Source: Trichinella spiralis
Taxonomy: Eukaryota; Nematoda; Enoplea; Trichinellida; Trichinellidae
Length of the DNA: 64,000 bases
Direction of reading: 5' to 3'
Assembly (NCBI GenBank): GCA_000181795.3
Contig: CM012954.1
Location: 12,142,435 to 12,206,434, forward strand
This document shows positions 14,862-26,909 of the stretch, in pieces. Below the pieces are notes generated by a model. That model had not been told where the DNA came from. It searched no databases and saw only the letters and a list, made by a program, of their open reading frames with translations. Every line of letters starts with the position of its first letter. The first letter of the stretch is position 1. A program made the position numbers and the translations under genes.

Positions 14862-16779
14862 CGTATAATGTCAATTATGTTTCCTTTTTAATGAAAAGAG
14901 TTTACTGTACTATTTCATAGGACAAATTTATAAACAATTCGAGCAAACAACAAACACGGCTTAACTTCATGATGAATCTTTTCATTCATTTACATCATTC
15001 TTAACATATAATGGTAAATCAGGTGTAAAAACATTATCTATTAAACATATTGTATAAAAAGTTTTTCCCTAATTTAAATTTGCAATTTACTAGATGCATA
15101 TTTGACCGAAAAAAATTTCACATGCATTTCCAAAAATGTGCATGTATCAACTTTGCTTCTTCAATTTAAATATGCAATTCATATAAAAATCGCCGAAGAA
15201 ATTAAAATTATTCCAAACAAATTTATTAAGTAACAACGCACAAAAAACATTCTTCATTGAACAATAAATTGAATGAAAATAGCCTATTTTATCGCTAAAC
15301 AGCACTATCCAACTCTCGAATAACACGTACGATCTTACAGTTTGATCATGCAAAAATAATTTTTTCTGTATATGTAATAATGTCTCCTTATTCACTAAAT
15401 TCTTACAAAGCTAAAGGTTTTCATAACTATAAGGTGTATCACAGGTAAACTATGTGTAACAATAATAACATCATTATTATTATAAAATGTTATACTGAGT
15501 AATAATTTAAATCTACTTAACACATAAAAAGACGATTTAAAAATTATACAGTCAATCACAAAGGATAAATATTGAAAGCATTATTTTACCATATGTGATC
15601 TGAAGCATGCATTTAAAATACAAAAAATAATAAAGCAAAAATAACTGCCGCATAAAAATAAAAGCAATAGTTTTCAATTCATAAATAAATGTCAAGGTAA
15701 GAAAAATGGAAATCAAATGGATAAACAGCAAAAACTTTATCAAAATTACATTTATAGGAATTATAAAATAAGAATTACTTTAATGCTTATTCAAAGAATG
15801 ACAATGCTGCAAGTAACCAAATTTGCGTAGATCCATAAGAAAGTATTACAATTCAACGACTTCTAAATAATACAATAAGTTTCTATCACATTAATATATT
15901 TATCATTATTAGAAATTAGGATTCGAAATTTAAAATCAAACTATGCATATTAGAAAAAATAACACAAGAAATTCATCAAATTCACACCCAAAGTAATGTT
16001 AATTAATATACGCAACACGTAAATGCCAAAAGCTTTTCCAACCAAAAAAGTAATGTAAATGTATTAATTCTTTTTTGTAATTAGTATTAGTTTTAATGTT
16101 TATTTAATATTGCAAAGCATTCAATGTAATTGCACATTCATAAATAAACTAATGTTTTAAGTACAAATTTAGATTATTACACATTAATAAGCTGACATTT
16201 TAAATGAAGTACAATAATGATAAAGCAAACATGCACTCGTGAGTAAGTAGTATGCGTGAAACAGAAAAATATGCGCTGTAAAAATTTCACAGTTCATCAT
16301 TTTCAATTTATATTCCATAACAAAATTACACATTTTCTGTAGAAAAAACTTAATTAATAATAATTGTACATCAATATAAATGAAATCAGATTAGTTTAAT
16401 TCAATATACAATGAAATCCTGAATTACAATCAACAATTCAGATTAGTCATTAAAGTGGATTAAAATTGCATGCATTCCTTGAGGTTTTTTTCTAAATTGT
16501 GTGATTTCATATTCGAAAGTTGCTTTTTCCTCTTATTGATTGTTATTATTATTATTTTTTAATTACTGCATTTCCTCTTGATTTTCTTTAATTATTCAAT
16601 TCATCACGCCAAATGCTTTTTCAAAATATGATATGATAAAACTTGCTTGAGAAAAATTGAAAGCTTACAGGAATTGTCATTTAAAATCACTTTCAACAGT
16701 TTTGCCTTAAGTGTTGCCTGTTGACGGATTAGTTTGAAAAGCATACAGTTCAACAACCATGCAAATATGAAATTGTTCA

Positions 16780-17424
16780 GATGATGCTTGCTTGTTTGGC
16801 AAATTTGGAGGAGAATTGAAAAAGGAGGGAAGAGAGGAAGTGTGAAAAGTTTTTCAAAGCGATTGAAATGCAATTGATTGCCCAATTCATCACCGGTGTC
16901 CAGTGCTTTGAGTGGTGGATCAATTCGTTTGTGTGAACTTTGCACTGACCCGGTAAAGGAATGATAGGCTGCATTGATCAATGGCAGCATTTTTTGCCCA
17001 GCATAGCTCAGCACCGCTAGCCAGCAAGTGAAAAACCGAGACCCAATGACGCCTCTGTTCACTCTGAAAACGTTTTTCCTGACAGATCCCGCTATGAACT
17101 GCGCGCCAGGCTCATCAACACGTTCTTTCTTGAAGAATTGATGAAAACCTCTCCAAAGAGTTGGCCAACAGACTGCAAGCCATGCAGAGCAACTTTGTAG
17201 TAGTAAATCATGAAATATTGGCCAAATGAAAAGGCCACACGTCTTTCCAATGTCGCCACTATGACAGGCATACTCAAGAGTGACTCGTCTCATAACTGCC
17301 ATAATAGAGATGGGCTGATTACGCTCCTCAGAGACGACGATGGCAAATCTTACGCAAAACGTTTCGATCTTTTCTGAGAACAACACTTGCCGCATGGATG
17401 GGGGGACCGTCTCTTTGCTCAGGA
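16780..17424. other. GC-rich island around the TWK first exon
   Basis: A G+C content far above the flanks begins near 16,780 and ends with the first TWK exon at 17,504. The minus strand carries an uninterrupted 287-codon frame (17467-16604). The plus strand carries several protein-like but interrupted frames, including a charged helical-looking stretch near 17,036-17,210. I do not recognise any of these. The simplest reading is 5' UTR and promoter DNA, or alternative first exons, of the channel gene. A decayed gene copy is the alternative. Confidence 0.4.
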
Positions 17425-20400
17425 ATGGCGTCACAGACATGCCGGTACAGAACAAATGAAAGCACAAGCTTCCCTGAAAGTCTGAGCACCTTCACTGGCT
17501 ACAGGTAGGGCTGCATCCTCACTAACTCATTATTCACTTTCATTAAATTTACATATAGCAATTTTCAACGTTTATAACAACAACAACAACAACTCCTCGG
17601 CACTTCTAACATTGTTTACATGACTTTTCAAATCAACATCCTAAGCATGCAGGGATTGTAAATATTATTCGTTCAATTTTATACATTTAAAATTTCCATT
17701 ACAAAATCATATCATCTCCTTTTTAAGTTCATCAAGATTATATGCCAAATCACCATTCAGAATGAAATCAACGTTTGAGGAAATTTTCAACTAAGATCAT
17801 CACAGCCTATCGCTTCAACTGTGCATGCGAAATCTTTGACGAATAGATTCAAAACACTCTGTCCCATTCAATCATCATTAATTCGTTCCGTATTACATCC
17901 GATCTTGTATGCATGCACAGTCGATGGAATTATTCTCCAACATCAGTCAGCTAGTAATGACAAGAAATTTGACAACGGAAAAAGCCTGACGCAGAAAAAT
18001 TCATAGACGCACATTTGCTGGTGCACTTCCTCAAGGGATACAATTTAAAGCAAATTCCTAAGAGTATTTATAAAAAGCAAGTTAAAATGTAATTTTTATA
18101 TTACTGACAGTTCAGGAATAAAGTAAATTTACGCCTTTATTTTGACAATTTCCAGGTAGGCCAAAAAATTTCAAAATGCATGCACCTTCTTTCAGTATTA
18201 GAAAAATATATGCTGAATAAAATTAAGAACAACAATATTAAAAAATAGTTAAATTTTAAATTAAATTAATATCTATTTTATCGAAATTTTATTTTATTTG
18301 TTGAAAATTTGACTCTGACATGTGCCAGACACGCTTGTACATGCATATACAAATGCTCGGTTCTAAGATGATTTGCCAATTGCTACTTCAAAACATGCAA
18401 AATATTTTATCATTAAAATATATTTTTTCATAATGAAATTTAATTAAACAATATTGTTCCTATTATTTATAATTTTATATTAGCTATTATTTATAAAATT
18501 TTATAAGACAGATCTTAAAAAAATGTTTCACTAAGATTATAATGCCAGATATCAGAACTGCAACTTTTGAGCCTTTCAGACTCTTGCATCTCCAGCAGTG
18601 TTTGCTTATCTGCTAATTTCAAAAATTTATATTAATAAAGAAAAACAGCTAGACTGAATATAGATAAACAGAATTCTTTCATGCTCTACGGATAATAATT
18701 TAATTAAAAGTAAATAAGAATATAGCCTTCTCGTACTATGTAAAGAAAATGGCGATTAGTGCTCCACCTTAAACGACGTTCACGCACAAATCGAAAAATC
18801 AGAAGAAGCAACATTTAACAAGCCAAACCTCAGGAGATTCCACTGCAACTATTAGCAACCATGAATGTTTAATGAAAATGTAAATTTCATAACCAAATAA
18901 AAGCAGCCATTACATTTTTCATTTGCAAATATTTATGCAGTATGCGCCCAAAAAATTATAATAAAATTTGAAACTATTCCCTTTAACTTGCACTTCATTT
19001 AAGTCTATTTAATCTTTGCAATTTAATCTGACTATGATAAGTATATTAAATGTTAAAGTTGTTGAAAAGACAGTGTGAATTAACAATAACAATATTAATT
19101 GCGTATATGTTTATATGTGAGTGTGTGTATGTATTTGTGATGAAGAAAAAATAGCACTATGGTTCCCCAACGCCATTTTGCAAGTGTGCATTCCAATGCA
19201 TCGGTTAGGATACAGAGCATTTATTTAACATCAACAATACTCCAATTTCCTTGAAACAAAAATCTCTATTAATCAATATACAACTAAATAAAGGCGATCA
19301 AAATTCCACACTCCGATAAGACATAAAAATTAAGACTGCTTTGGGGGCTTGTCATTTTGCAAAGCACTGCTCTTCTCATTTGACAATGCTTTTTTAACTA
19401 TTTTCTTATTAACTTTTTCTAGCATTATTAAGCAAACATTCTGCTACACCACTATCATTTTTATCGTAGCTACTAGTAACTGATAATTTTCTTGGCCATT
19501 TATTGCACTTAAGGAAACAGCCAATATTAGACTATAATAAAACTAAATGGAGAAAATGGATACATCTAATTTTAAAAAGTAACATTAAAAAAGTAATTAT
19601 TTATTTGTTCCATTTCCACTTATATTGGAGAAACTTCAATCACTTCCAAATTAGCATAAAATATCATTGTTTTGCTTTCCAATTATATTTTTAAAATATT
19701 TTCCTATTCAATTCGACGTATAAACATCTTGGGAATTGTGATGAGTAGACAATTTTGAATAAATCTTGGTTCTTTCATCTTCCTTTCCTTTATTTGCTAG
19801 CACTGAGCACCTTTAACCGATAATATGCAAATACATGCATGCACACATCAATTATAACGGACAATCAAAAAAAGTTTCAAGTGAATCATTACAAACCAAT
19901 TTTATAATAATCTCAGATTGATTAAACCAACAAAATTAGTACTGTTGTAGAACTGCTTATGCTATTGTAAAAATATTCTTGTTTTCATTTCGTATTGCTT
20001 ATTTTAAGTTCCTCGAAGCCTATGTAAATGGAAAATTTTTTAAATAAACAAAAACACAGTAATTCAAAATATTTAGTTCATGACTACATAACACTATCGT
20101 TCACATGCATATGTTGAAGCTATTCATAAAACTTATCAAAAAATTCCTTTTCTTATATGTAAAATAAAATAAAATTGATTAAGAATAATTATTTCATTAT
20201 ATATGTATATAATAAAAATAAAATTTATACACAACAAAAAAACAAATGCAAAGTGAACTGGAGCCATTTTCCTCTTATCGATTTGCTATTTTAAATAATA
20301 AAAATCGAAAATTTTCAAAATTAATTACTTTGGAAAAGTAAACCCAAAATCATTATAAATAAGCGGTCTTTAGTCAAATCACATCTAACAGACGCATGGG

Positions 20401-22645
20401 AATCGCAGATCTACATTCAAGATACAAAACTTTGAATCAATATTTTACTGAAAAGTGAAGCTTATAAGCGCTGATATGATGACCTTACATTTTTCTATTG
20501 CTTTAACAGTGTTGAAAATAATTGCCTCTGTTCATCAATATTACGTACGTGATGAATGAATTTTCATGAAACAAAGTTTAACACCCCAGTTAGTTATGAA
20601 TATAATTTCTTTCAAAATTAAAATGTCACGGAATTTTTCTCCTTAATTTAACACCATTATTATTATTACTTACTTACTTACAATTTTAATAAATAACATA
20701 TATAAGTTCTAAATTGATGCAATAATGTTTGAATACAATTTTCCAGCTCTGAACGTCTCAGCTTCTACTTGAACAATGATCAAGACCGGATAGATGATTC
20801 AGAACAAGCCGCTGATCATCTGCTAGCAAATAACATTCAATCCCTTCAACTTGACGAACGCTACAAATCTCAGTATCCTTCGCTGTTCGACAATCCGGAC
20901 CGGCAGACATGGCAAAAGGTATAATAATAATAATCATTATCATGATAATAATTATCATCATTCAGATATATTTTACGAGTGTAATTTTTGCTTTTTACTT
21001 AATTATTTTTTGCTTTTTGTTTAAGAAATTGTTAATCATCTTGCCACATTTCGGTTTAGTCTTCCTTTCTCTAATTTACACGGTTATTGGCGCCATAATT
21101 TTTTATTACATTGAATACCCGAATGAATCGACGTTGAAAAGGAAAAATCTAGAACGCATCAATCAGCTACATTCTGCTATTACAGACGATTTATGGGAAC
21201 TAACTCGAAATGAAACCATTCAAAACAAAGCAGATTGGGATCGGGTAACTAATCAATATTTTGATCAGCTGATGCAAGCTTTACATGATGCCTTTTCTGA
21301 AAATCACATCTCTGTCGAAGAGATTCGCAACAATCATACAGAAAGTGTTTGGTCGTTCTCTTCAAGTTTCTTCTTCTCAATAACGTTGATCACAACAATA
21401 GGTAATTCAGAGAAGTATTTTAGAAATTTAAATTTTATTTATTTGTTTAAAATTCAAATTCAGTGAATAGAGAAAAATTTACCTCTCCTAATAATATTAA
21501 CATTAACAGAAATTATTCATTTTCAGGTTATGGTCATCTAATTCCAAAAACGCTAGATGGGAGATTGGCGTGCCTTATATTTTCACTGTTTGGCATACCG
21601 TTGATCCTGGTAACTATTGCTGACTTGGGAAAATTTCTGTCGCTTGTAACTGGCAAATTGTACATTGCCTTATCGGATTTATGCAAATTGTTCGTCAGGA
21701 AGGTTTCACTTTGTTGCCTGCAGCTGAGCAAACGGTCCAACGAGCATGGTTCTGAAGATACTGCCAGCGCCGGTACTAGCGACGCCTATCGGCCAAATCT
21801 ATCCGAAATGGATTTTATGGATCCAGACGAGAAAAGTGTATCCGTCATTTTCGTCTTAGTCATATGGATTGGCTATACAGCGTTAGGTGCGCTTCTTCTT
21901 CAACTCTGGGAACCATGGTCATTTTTTGATTCTTTCTATTACTGCTTCATCACCGTCACGACCATAGGCAAGTAATATGCTCTGTTCACTTATAATAAAT
22001 ACTTCATTTTACCATCAACCGTATAATAACAACGAACAGAATTGAATATAAATGAGCTTCTGTAATAAATTTTTGTGAATGTAATGCAAATTTTCTATAG
22101 GATTCGGTGACATCGTGCCGCAAAATAAAACCTTCCTATGGGCAACGGTAATCTACTTTGTGCTGGGTCTAGTAGTGACCACAATGTGCGTGGATTTGGT
22201 TGGTTCTCAATATATTCAAAAATTTCACTTCATCGGTCGAAACGTAAGACGCGTAACTGAAACAGCAATGGCCAGTTGGAACGGTCGTGCAATACGTTTG
22301 GGTGATGTATTCCATTATGTGGCCTTTTTGCAAAAATCATTCGGTCTAGGTCCAGACCAAATGGACCGAATCGCAGCACTACCGACTGAATACTTAATAG
22401 AATGCATGATGCACGGTCGGCAACCAAATTTGAAACTCTTCACCGGCAGACCATTCATACCAAATGATATTTATTACATTAAGTGGATCGAACAACCTCG
22501 AACCGCCAGTTACACAAGTGAAAAGGTGCTAGCCAGTGTTGAAAGCTTAGAAGTGACTTCCAGATGTAGTAACAAACGCACACCGAGGGAATGGTACTAC
22601 CACATGGCCTTCGAGCACATGTCCAACGCGGAACAATCGACGTGA
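17425..22645 (+). CDS. TWK-family two-pore-domain potassium channel
   Basis: A K2P leak channel of the plasma membrane, 537 residues from five exons: 17425-17504, 20747-20918, 21026-21401, 21527-21967 and 22101-22645. All junction phases agree. Seen: hydrophobic M1 right after exon 3 begins (residues about 85-110), an extracellular loop with an N-glycosylation sequon (N-E-T), pore 1 filter T-T-I-G-Y-G-H (about 207-213), M2, a cytoplasmic loop, M3, pore 2 filter T-T-I-G-F-G-D (about 353-359), M4 and a C-terminal tail. Both filters are split by introns at the same glycine codon. The intron at 21968-22100 is GC-AG. The first exon rests on a good donor (CAG/GTAGGG) whose two-base phase completes a serine codon with exon 2; exon 2 has no Met, so an upstream exon is required. 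An earlier in-frame ATG at 17395 is possible. I cannot name the C. elegans twk orthologue. Confidence 0.88.
17505..20746 (+). other. Large first intron of the TWK gene
   Basis: A 3.2-kb intron in a window where most introns are 50-110 bp. It begins GTAGGG and ends TTTCCAG. It is AT-rich with no convincing exon; the frames at 17821-18006 and 19503-19694 look random. Its size suggests it may hold regulatory sequence. Confidence 0.6.
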
Positions 22646-22842
22646 CAGATTAAATCATTTTCAAATTTTCCCTCTCAAAAAATTTCATCCCCTCTCTTTC
22701 TCTCTGTATATATTTATTCATGTTTCCTTTCTATTTATTTGTCACTCCCTCTATGAACTCAAATCACTGCCTGATATTTTCAAGAAAAACAACAGAAACT
22801 GAACTTTAAACATCATGCGCACTAAGTTGCATGTAAAACAAA

Positions 22843-22848
22843 AATAAA
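22843..22848 (+). terminator. Polyadenylation signal, TWK gene
   Basis: AATAAA about 200 bp after the channel stop codon, in AT-rich DNA; consistent with the transcript end but common by chance. Confidence 0.45.
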
Positions 22849-23309
22849 CCAATAAGCACGCCAAAATTTGTAAACCAATGAAATTGGCTTAATGTCATTC
22901 TGTTTAAAAATAAACACTTAAATTTCGTTCATTAAATTGCTACGAAATACATAGACAAAGAAAGTACAAACAAAAGGAAAACAGTAACATCAAGCTTCTA
23001 AACAAAAAGAAATAGCTACTATGAAATTGAAATTAAACAATGGAAATCAAAAAATCAAAGTTAAAACATCTTCAAGCAAAAATATCAGCTTCGATGATTA
23101 TTTTCGATGCCATTTTCATGTGCAATTTCACGCCTACTCAAAATGCAATAAAACTCATGAAATTCACTGAAAACGGAAAAAATCGACTACGTGACTGCAA
23201 CTGCCAACATTTTACAAAATTATTACATCTTGAAGAAAAATAAAAATGCGCTTTTTATGAAAAAACAAGAAAAGCAGACAAAAAGTGAATCAGTAATTAC
23301 AACAACCTA

Positions 23310-25106
23310 TCAGTTAGTAAAGTAGAAAAAACCAAAGCCACACAAAGCAATAAAAATGCCTCCAATTGCAGAATCATGAAGAAAGCAGTAATTTGAAAAA
23401 ATACTGAATAACTGAATATCCCTTATTGTTTGCAATGGAAAATAATTTTCAAATTGAATAAAAATAACAATGCATTTACCTGTAAAATCTTCTTTCGAAT
23501 TGTAGATGGTATTTCTGCTGGATTGATGCGTGCAATACAATGATGGCATATCGGTGGGGTTCTATTCATTCCTTTGGGAATGAGATCAAACAAAGTCAAC
23601 TTGTAAGCCAAAGAACGCATTGCGCCAGAGTGTTGCAGCAGTCGATGACGTTGCCATATTGCTTGATCAGAACAAGTATCAATTATCTAAAAGGTAAACA
23701 TTCTTATCAGCAATAATTAAAATGATAATTTCCATTCGTATGCTTAGACGTACCGCTTTTATTAAAGAATAATCGACCATCACTTTGCATTTCAATCTGA
23801 ATAACAGATTTTCTTTTTGCTTATAAAATCTAAATCAATAATAATAATAACAATAGTAAATATATGAACGTAAAATGAACTGTTTGCAACACTGAAGCCA
23901 ATGCATTCCAACATCCCATGCGAGAATTTCAAATTTCATTTCGTCTGCATCTTCAAAAATTTCATAAGCCAGAAATCTATAAATAAAACAAGGTAAAATA
24001 AATTTATACAAAATATTAAAAAATAATAAAAATTTTAATTAAGCAATATTAAAATTACATATTCTAATCATTATCATATCTCATAAAACAATTAGCATTT
24101 TACATCTGTGATCACACTTTTGAGCACATTATCACAAACTAATTATTACACAAAATAAATAATGCATAAAATTACATCAATGTCTTTTAGTAACAATGTA
24201 CCTTTCTCATGACAATGAAAATTTTTTTAACATTACTTCATTTTGTATAATAATTTTAAATTCTTAATTTGAGTAATTTTGGTTTTGAAAAATGCTTGTT
24301 TACAGCGTTTATTGAGTATCAAGTGAAAATTAGTGCCCTATTCATTTATAATTTTTCATTTATTCAAATTTTAAAATCAACTTTTTCCTTGGTCATGGTC
24401 TTCAGCAGTAAAACGTAAAAGCTTTAACTAATAAACATATTTATTGTAATATCTTTTAAAACATGGTCGTTAAAAATTGCTTTAAATACAGTGTAGAAAA
24501 CTTACAAAAGTTTGTAGAACAAATCTTTTGTGTAGTGGTAAACTTCTAAACGTCGAAAATACACAAAAACCACCGCCAAAAGAAACTAAAAAAGAATAGT
24601 AAAATGATATGCAAATGGAAAAATTATCAATTACCCTGTCCGTGTAGCGATGACAATAGTCAAATTTCAAAAATGCAGAAACAGATGGATCATTTTCTAC
24701 ACGAAAAAATGTGAATTTAATTTCAAAAAACAAAACTAAAAAAATATCACTTACCAAGAAACTTCAAGTAAGAAAGAACTTGTTCAGATGTAAAACACAG
24801 TTGCTTAGATGATTCCCGCACACAAATTGGCTTCAGTATAGAAGCTTTGCAATGTTCAGGAGTAACGCTTTCTCGAAAACATAATTTTCCTCTTGGATAA
24901 CCAATTCTATCGTCGATGTTTTCTTTGGAAAATTGCAACGAACATTTGTTGTGCTTAATCTGACTGTTTACCCAAATATTTTTCAAATTTTTACCAAAAG
25001 AACGCACCTCGTCTTCAGTAAAATCAAATAATTTTCTTTTTCCCAAATAATCTCTGTGCTTTACTCTGTTGCAATTTTCTTTTCCCGCTATACAAAACCT
25101 ATCCAT
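23310..25106 (-). CDS. Speedy/RINGO (Spy1) Cdk-activator homologue
   Basis: Seven exons, read from right to left: 25106-24755, 24696-24635, 24585-24506, 23976-23881, 23829-23754, 23686-23480 and 23411-23310, giving 324 residues with consistent phases. The core (about residues 105-255) matches the cyclin-like RINGO box: S-E-Q-V-L-S-Y-L-K-F-L-E helix, F-L-L-A-V-V-F-V-Y-F-R-R (vertebrate Speedy has YLLAMTFVYFKR), then F-L-A-Y-E-I-F-E-D-A-D-E with K-F-E-I and A-W, then I-W-Q-R, H-S-G-A-M-R and a P-x-C-x-x-C segment. Family knowledge: these proteins bind and activate Cdk1/Cdk2 without cyclin or T-loop phosphorylation and act in meiosis and the cell cycle. The start ATG directly follows an acceptor-like TTTTAG. 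Exon 7 is uncertain: reading through the last donor would stop at 23423. The N-terminal 100 residues are unique and polar. Confidence 0.85.
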
Positions 25107-25118
25107 CTAAAATGCAAA
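25107..25118 (-). promoter_or_regulatory. Probable trans-splice acceptor of the Speedy homologue
   Basis: TTTGCATTTTAG abuts the ATG on the minus strand with no 5' UTR between, as expected for an SL acceptor. Confidence 0.5.
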
Positions 25119-25341
25119 CTGTCAAAATAATAGAACAATTGATTCACAACAATATATATATAATTAAAATGAACAAAAAATAATAATGTTTTAGCCGAAT
25201 TTTTATTTAAGGAGTTTTAAACTCTAGAATTACATACAGAATTTTCATAAAATTAATGAAATTAATCAAATATTAAATCATTATTGAAATCAAAACTTTA
25301 AATACAAAAAATGGCAAAAACTGATTTAGAAAATGCATCCC

Positions 25342-25366
25342 ATTATTATTATTATTATTATTATTA
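25342..25366. repeat. (ATT)n microsatellite
   Basis: About eight tandem ATT units between the Speedy homologue and cyclophilin B. Confidence 0.85.
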
Positions 25367-25440
25367 AAAGACCAAGATGCAACATTAATGAATTATTCAT
25401 ATTATGACAGTTTAACACTGATCATTGCATACATTGATTT

Positions 25441-25465
25441 CGTTATTAACGGATCGTTAATAACG
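25441..25465. repeat. Perfect inverted repeat, 10-bp arms
   Basis: CGTTATTAAC and GTTAATAACG flank a GGATC spacer. Located in the divergent promoter region; it could be a dimeric transcription-factor site or chance. Confidence 0.6.
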
Positions 25466-26111
25466 TAAAATATCAAAGCATAAATTATGGCAATTTCAAA
25501 AACTTTTCAAAAACATGCAAAACAACATTCTTCAACAGTAAAACAGCATGAAAAACCATTAATCTAATTCATCTAATTTAAGAAGTAAATTGCATCAATG
25601 CAACATTAGTACAATACTGTTATGGACTATTTCATGATTTTTAATTTCAAAAACAATTACAATTCTTTGTGTTGTATAAATATTTTCGCTTTTTAAGTTA
25701 ATTATCAACATTTATGCTAACACTGAATTAAAAATAGAAGTAACTTACCCAAAGCTTCTGTGATTTCATTTTCCTTGCAATGACTGTATAATAATAATTT
25801 TTTGTACAGTAACAGTAAATTCAAATAATTGATTTACAAGACAGTCTACAATAAAAAATTTATGCAGACTGTATTTTTTTATTTTAATATTTTTTAACCA
25901 AATATTTTCGAATATTTATTAATGAATATAAACCTCAATGAAATACATTAATTTTTCGATTTATCTTTGCTTCAAAATTAAAACAAATATAGCGCTAAAA
26001 ATTCTGACGTGTCATTTACTGTATGTGTAACAAAACTTGATTTTCATGTCTTACTATAACCATTAAGCATAACTATTGAGGTTGGGTTTTTGACATTTTG
26101 GTTTCGTCGAG

Positions 26112-26723
26112 ATGCACGTTAAGCAGTTCGTGTTCGTTTTCATCTTAATTCCTTTAGTATTTTGTGATGAAAACAAAGGTCCAAAAGTGACGAAGAAAGT
26201 GTTTTTCGATATCCAGATTGGCAATGAAAATGTCGGCAGGATTGTTATTGGTCTTTTTGGAAAAACGGTGCCGAAAACTGTCGAAAACTTTGTTACCTTA
26301 GCAAAGGAAACTAATCCAAAAAAAGGCTATATAAAATCCAAATTTCATCGTGTTATAAAAAATTTTATGATTCAAGGTGGCGATTTTACCAATGGCGATG
26401 GCACTGGTGGACGAAGTATCTATGGGGAGAGATTTCCTGATGAAAACTTCAAATTGCTACATTACGGAGCTGGTTGGTTAAGTATGGCTAATGCGGGAAA
26501 AGACACTAACGGATCCCAGTTTTTTATCACTACTGTTGCTACACCATGGTTAAATGGAAAACATGTCGTTTTTGGTAAAGTTTTGGAAGGAATGGACGTT
26601 GTAAGAAAGATAGAAAATACAAAGACTGGTCCTAGCGATCGTCCAGTTGAAGTTGTTATTATTGCAGATTGCGGAGAGCTTCCAGTGGATGAACCATTTT
26701 CAGTCAGCAAAACCGATGCATAG
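26112..26723 (+). CDS. PPIB: Cyclophilin B-like peptidyl-prolyl isomerase, secretory pathway
   Basis: An intronless 203-residue cyclophilin that catalyses cis-trans isomerisation of prolyl bonds, most likely in the ER. Seen: an N-terminal signal peptide (hydrophobic residues 5-18 ending V-F-C-D), then the full cyclophilin fold with [15 protein letters not shown] (residues about 78-92, with the catalytic Arg), the G-D-G-T-G-G loop, [14 protein letters not shown] (about 133-141), the [11 protein letters not shown] block with the cyclosporin-contacting Trp, and I-A-D-C-G near the end. No KDEL-like tail; the C terminus is acidic and polar. Closest C. elegans relatives by family knowledge are cyn-5/cyn-6. 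The lack of introns is notable beside intron-rich neighbours, but the frame is intact and the signal peptide argues against a retrocopy. Confidence 0.95.
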   Translation: MHVKQFVFVFILIPLVFCDENKGPKVTKKVFFDIQIGNENVGRIVIGLFGKTVPKTVENFVTLAKETNPKKGYIKSKFHRVIKNFMIQGGDFTNGDGTGGRSIYGERFPDENFKLLHYGAGWLSMANAGKDTNGSQFFITTVATPWLNGKHVVFGKVLEGMDVVRKIENTKTGPSDRPVEVVIIADCGELPVDEPFSVSKTDA

Positions 26724-26903
26724 ATTGATATATTCTTATTTCATTCAGTTATATACTAATTATTGTTAATTTCAAGTTGAAAATTGTTACTATTTTTTCA
26801 ATGAAAAGTAAATTGTTTGAAAATTTGTTTCTTGCTTTCAAATTTTCTCAAAAATCTATGTTTACAAGGTCATGGCACATATAGAGATGTTGTGCTGTTT
26901 TTC

Positions 26904-26909
26904 AATAAA
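26904..26909 (+). terminator. Polyadenylation signal, cyclophilin B
   Basis: AATAAA about 180 bp downstream of the cyclophilin stop codon. Confidence 0.55.

Larger units (their letters stand above)
5745..16779. other. Long AT-rich gene desert
   Basis: About 11 kb with no coding region I can support. Open frames at 5798-6121, 6378-6602, 10598-10840, 15147-15395 and 15552-15743 are low-complexity and Phe/Ile/Lys/Asn-rich. Slightly GC-richer patches occur near 7,210-7,260, 13,790-13,875 and 14,340-14,660 but do not resolve into exons. The 14098-14436 frame (112 codons) is unrecognised and lacks good splice signals. A trinucleotide repeat lies at 14,824-14,860. Confidence 0.6.
25107..26111. other. 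Divergent intergenic region (Speedy homologue / cyclophilin B)
   Basis: About 1 kb between two divergently transcribed genes, so it should hold both promoters. It contains an (ATT)n repeat at 25,342-25,366 and a perfect 10-bp inverted repeat at 25,441-25,465. No open frame of note. Confidence 0.6.

Noticed and set aside
16604-17467. 287-codon minus-strand ORF as a protein-coding gene
   Set aside because: No recognisable domain, composition like an antisense shadow, and it overlaps the plus-strand first exon of the channel, which has a donor that joins in phase. Kept only as a finding.
20909-21466. 185-codon ORF as the channel's own exon
   Set aside because: It reads through intron 2 (an ATA/ATT-rich tract) and past the pore-1 donor; spliced exons give the conserved protein instead.
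26112-26723. Intronless cyclophilin as a processed pseudogene
   Set aside because: The frame, signal peptide and all active-site blocks are intact and there is no poly(A) tract at its 3' end.
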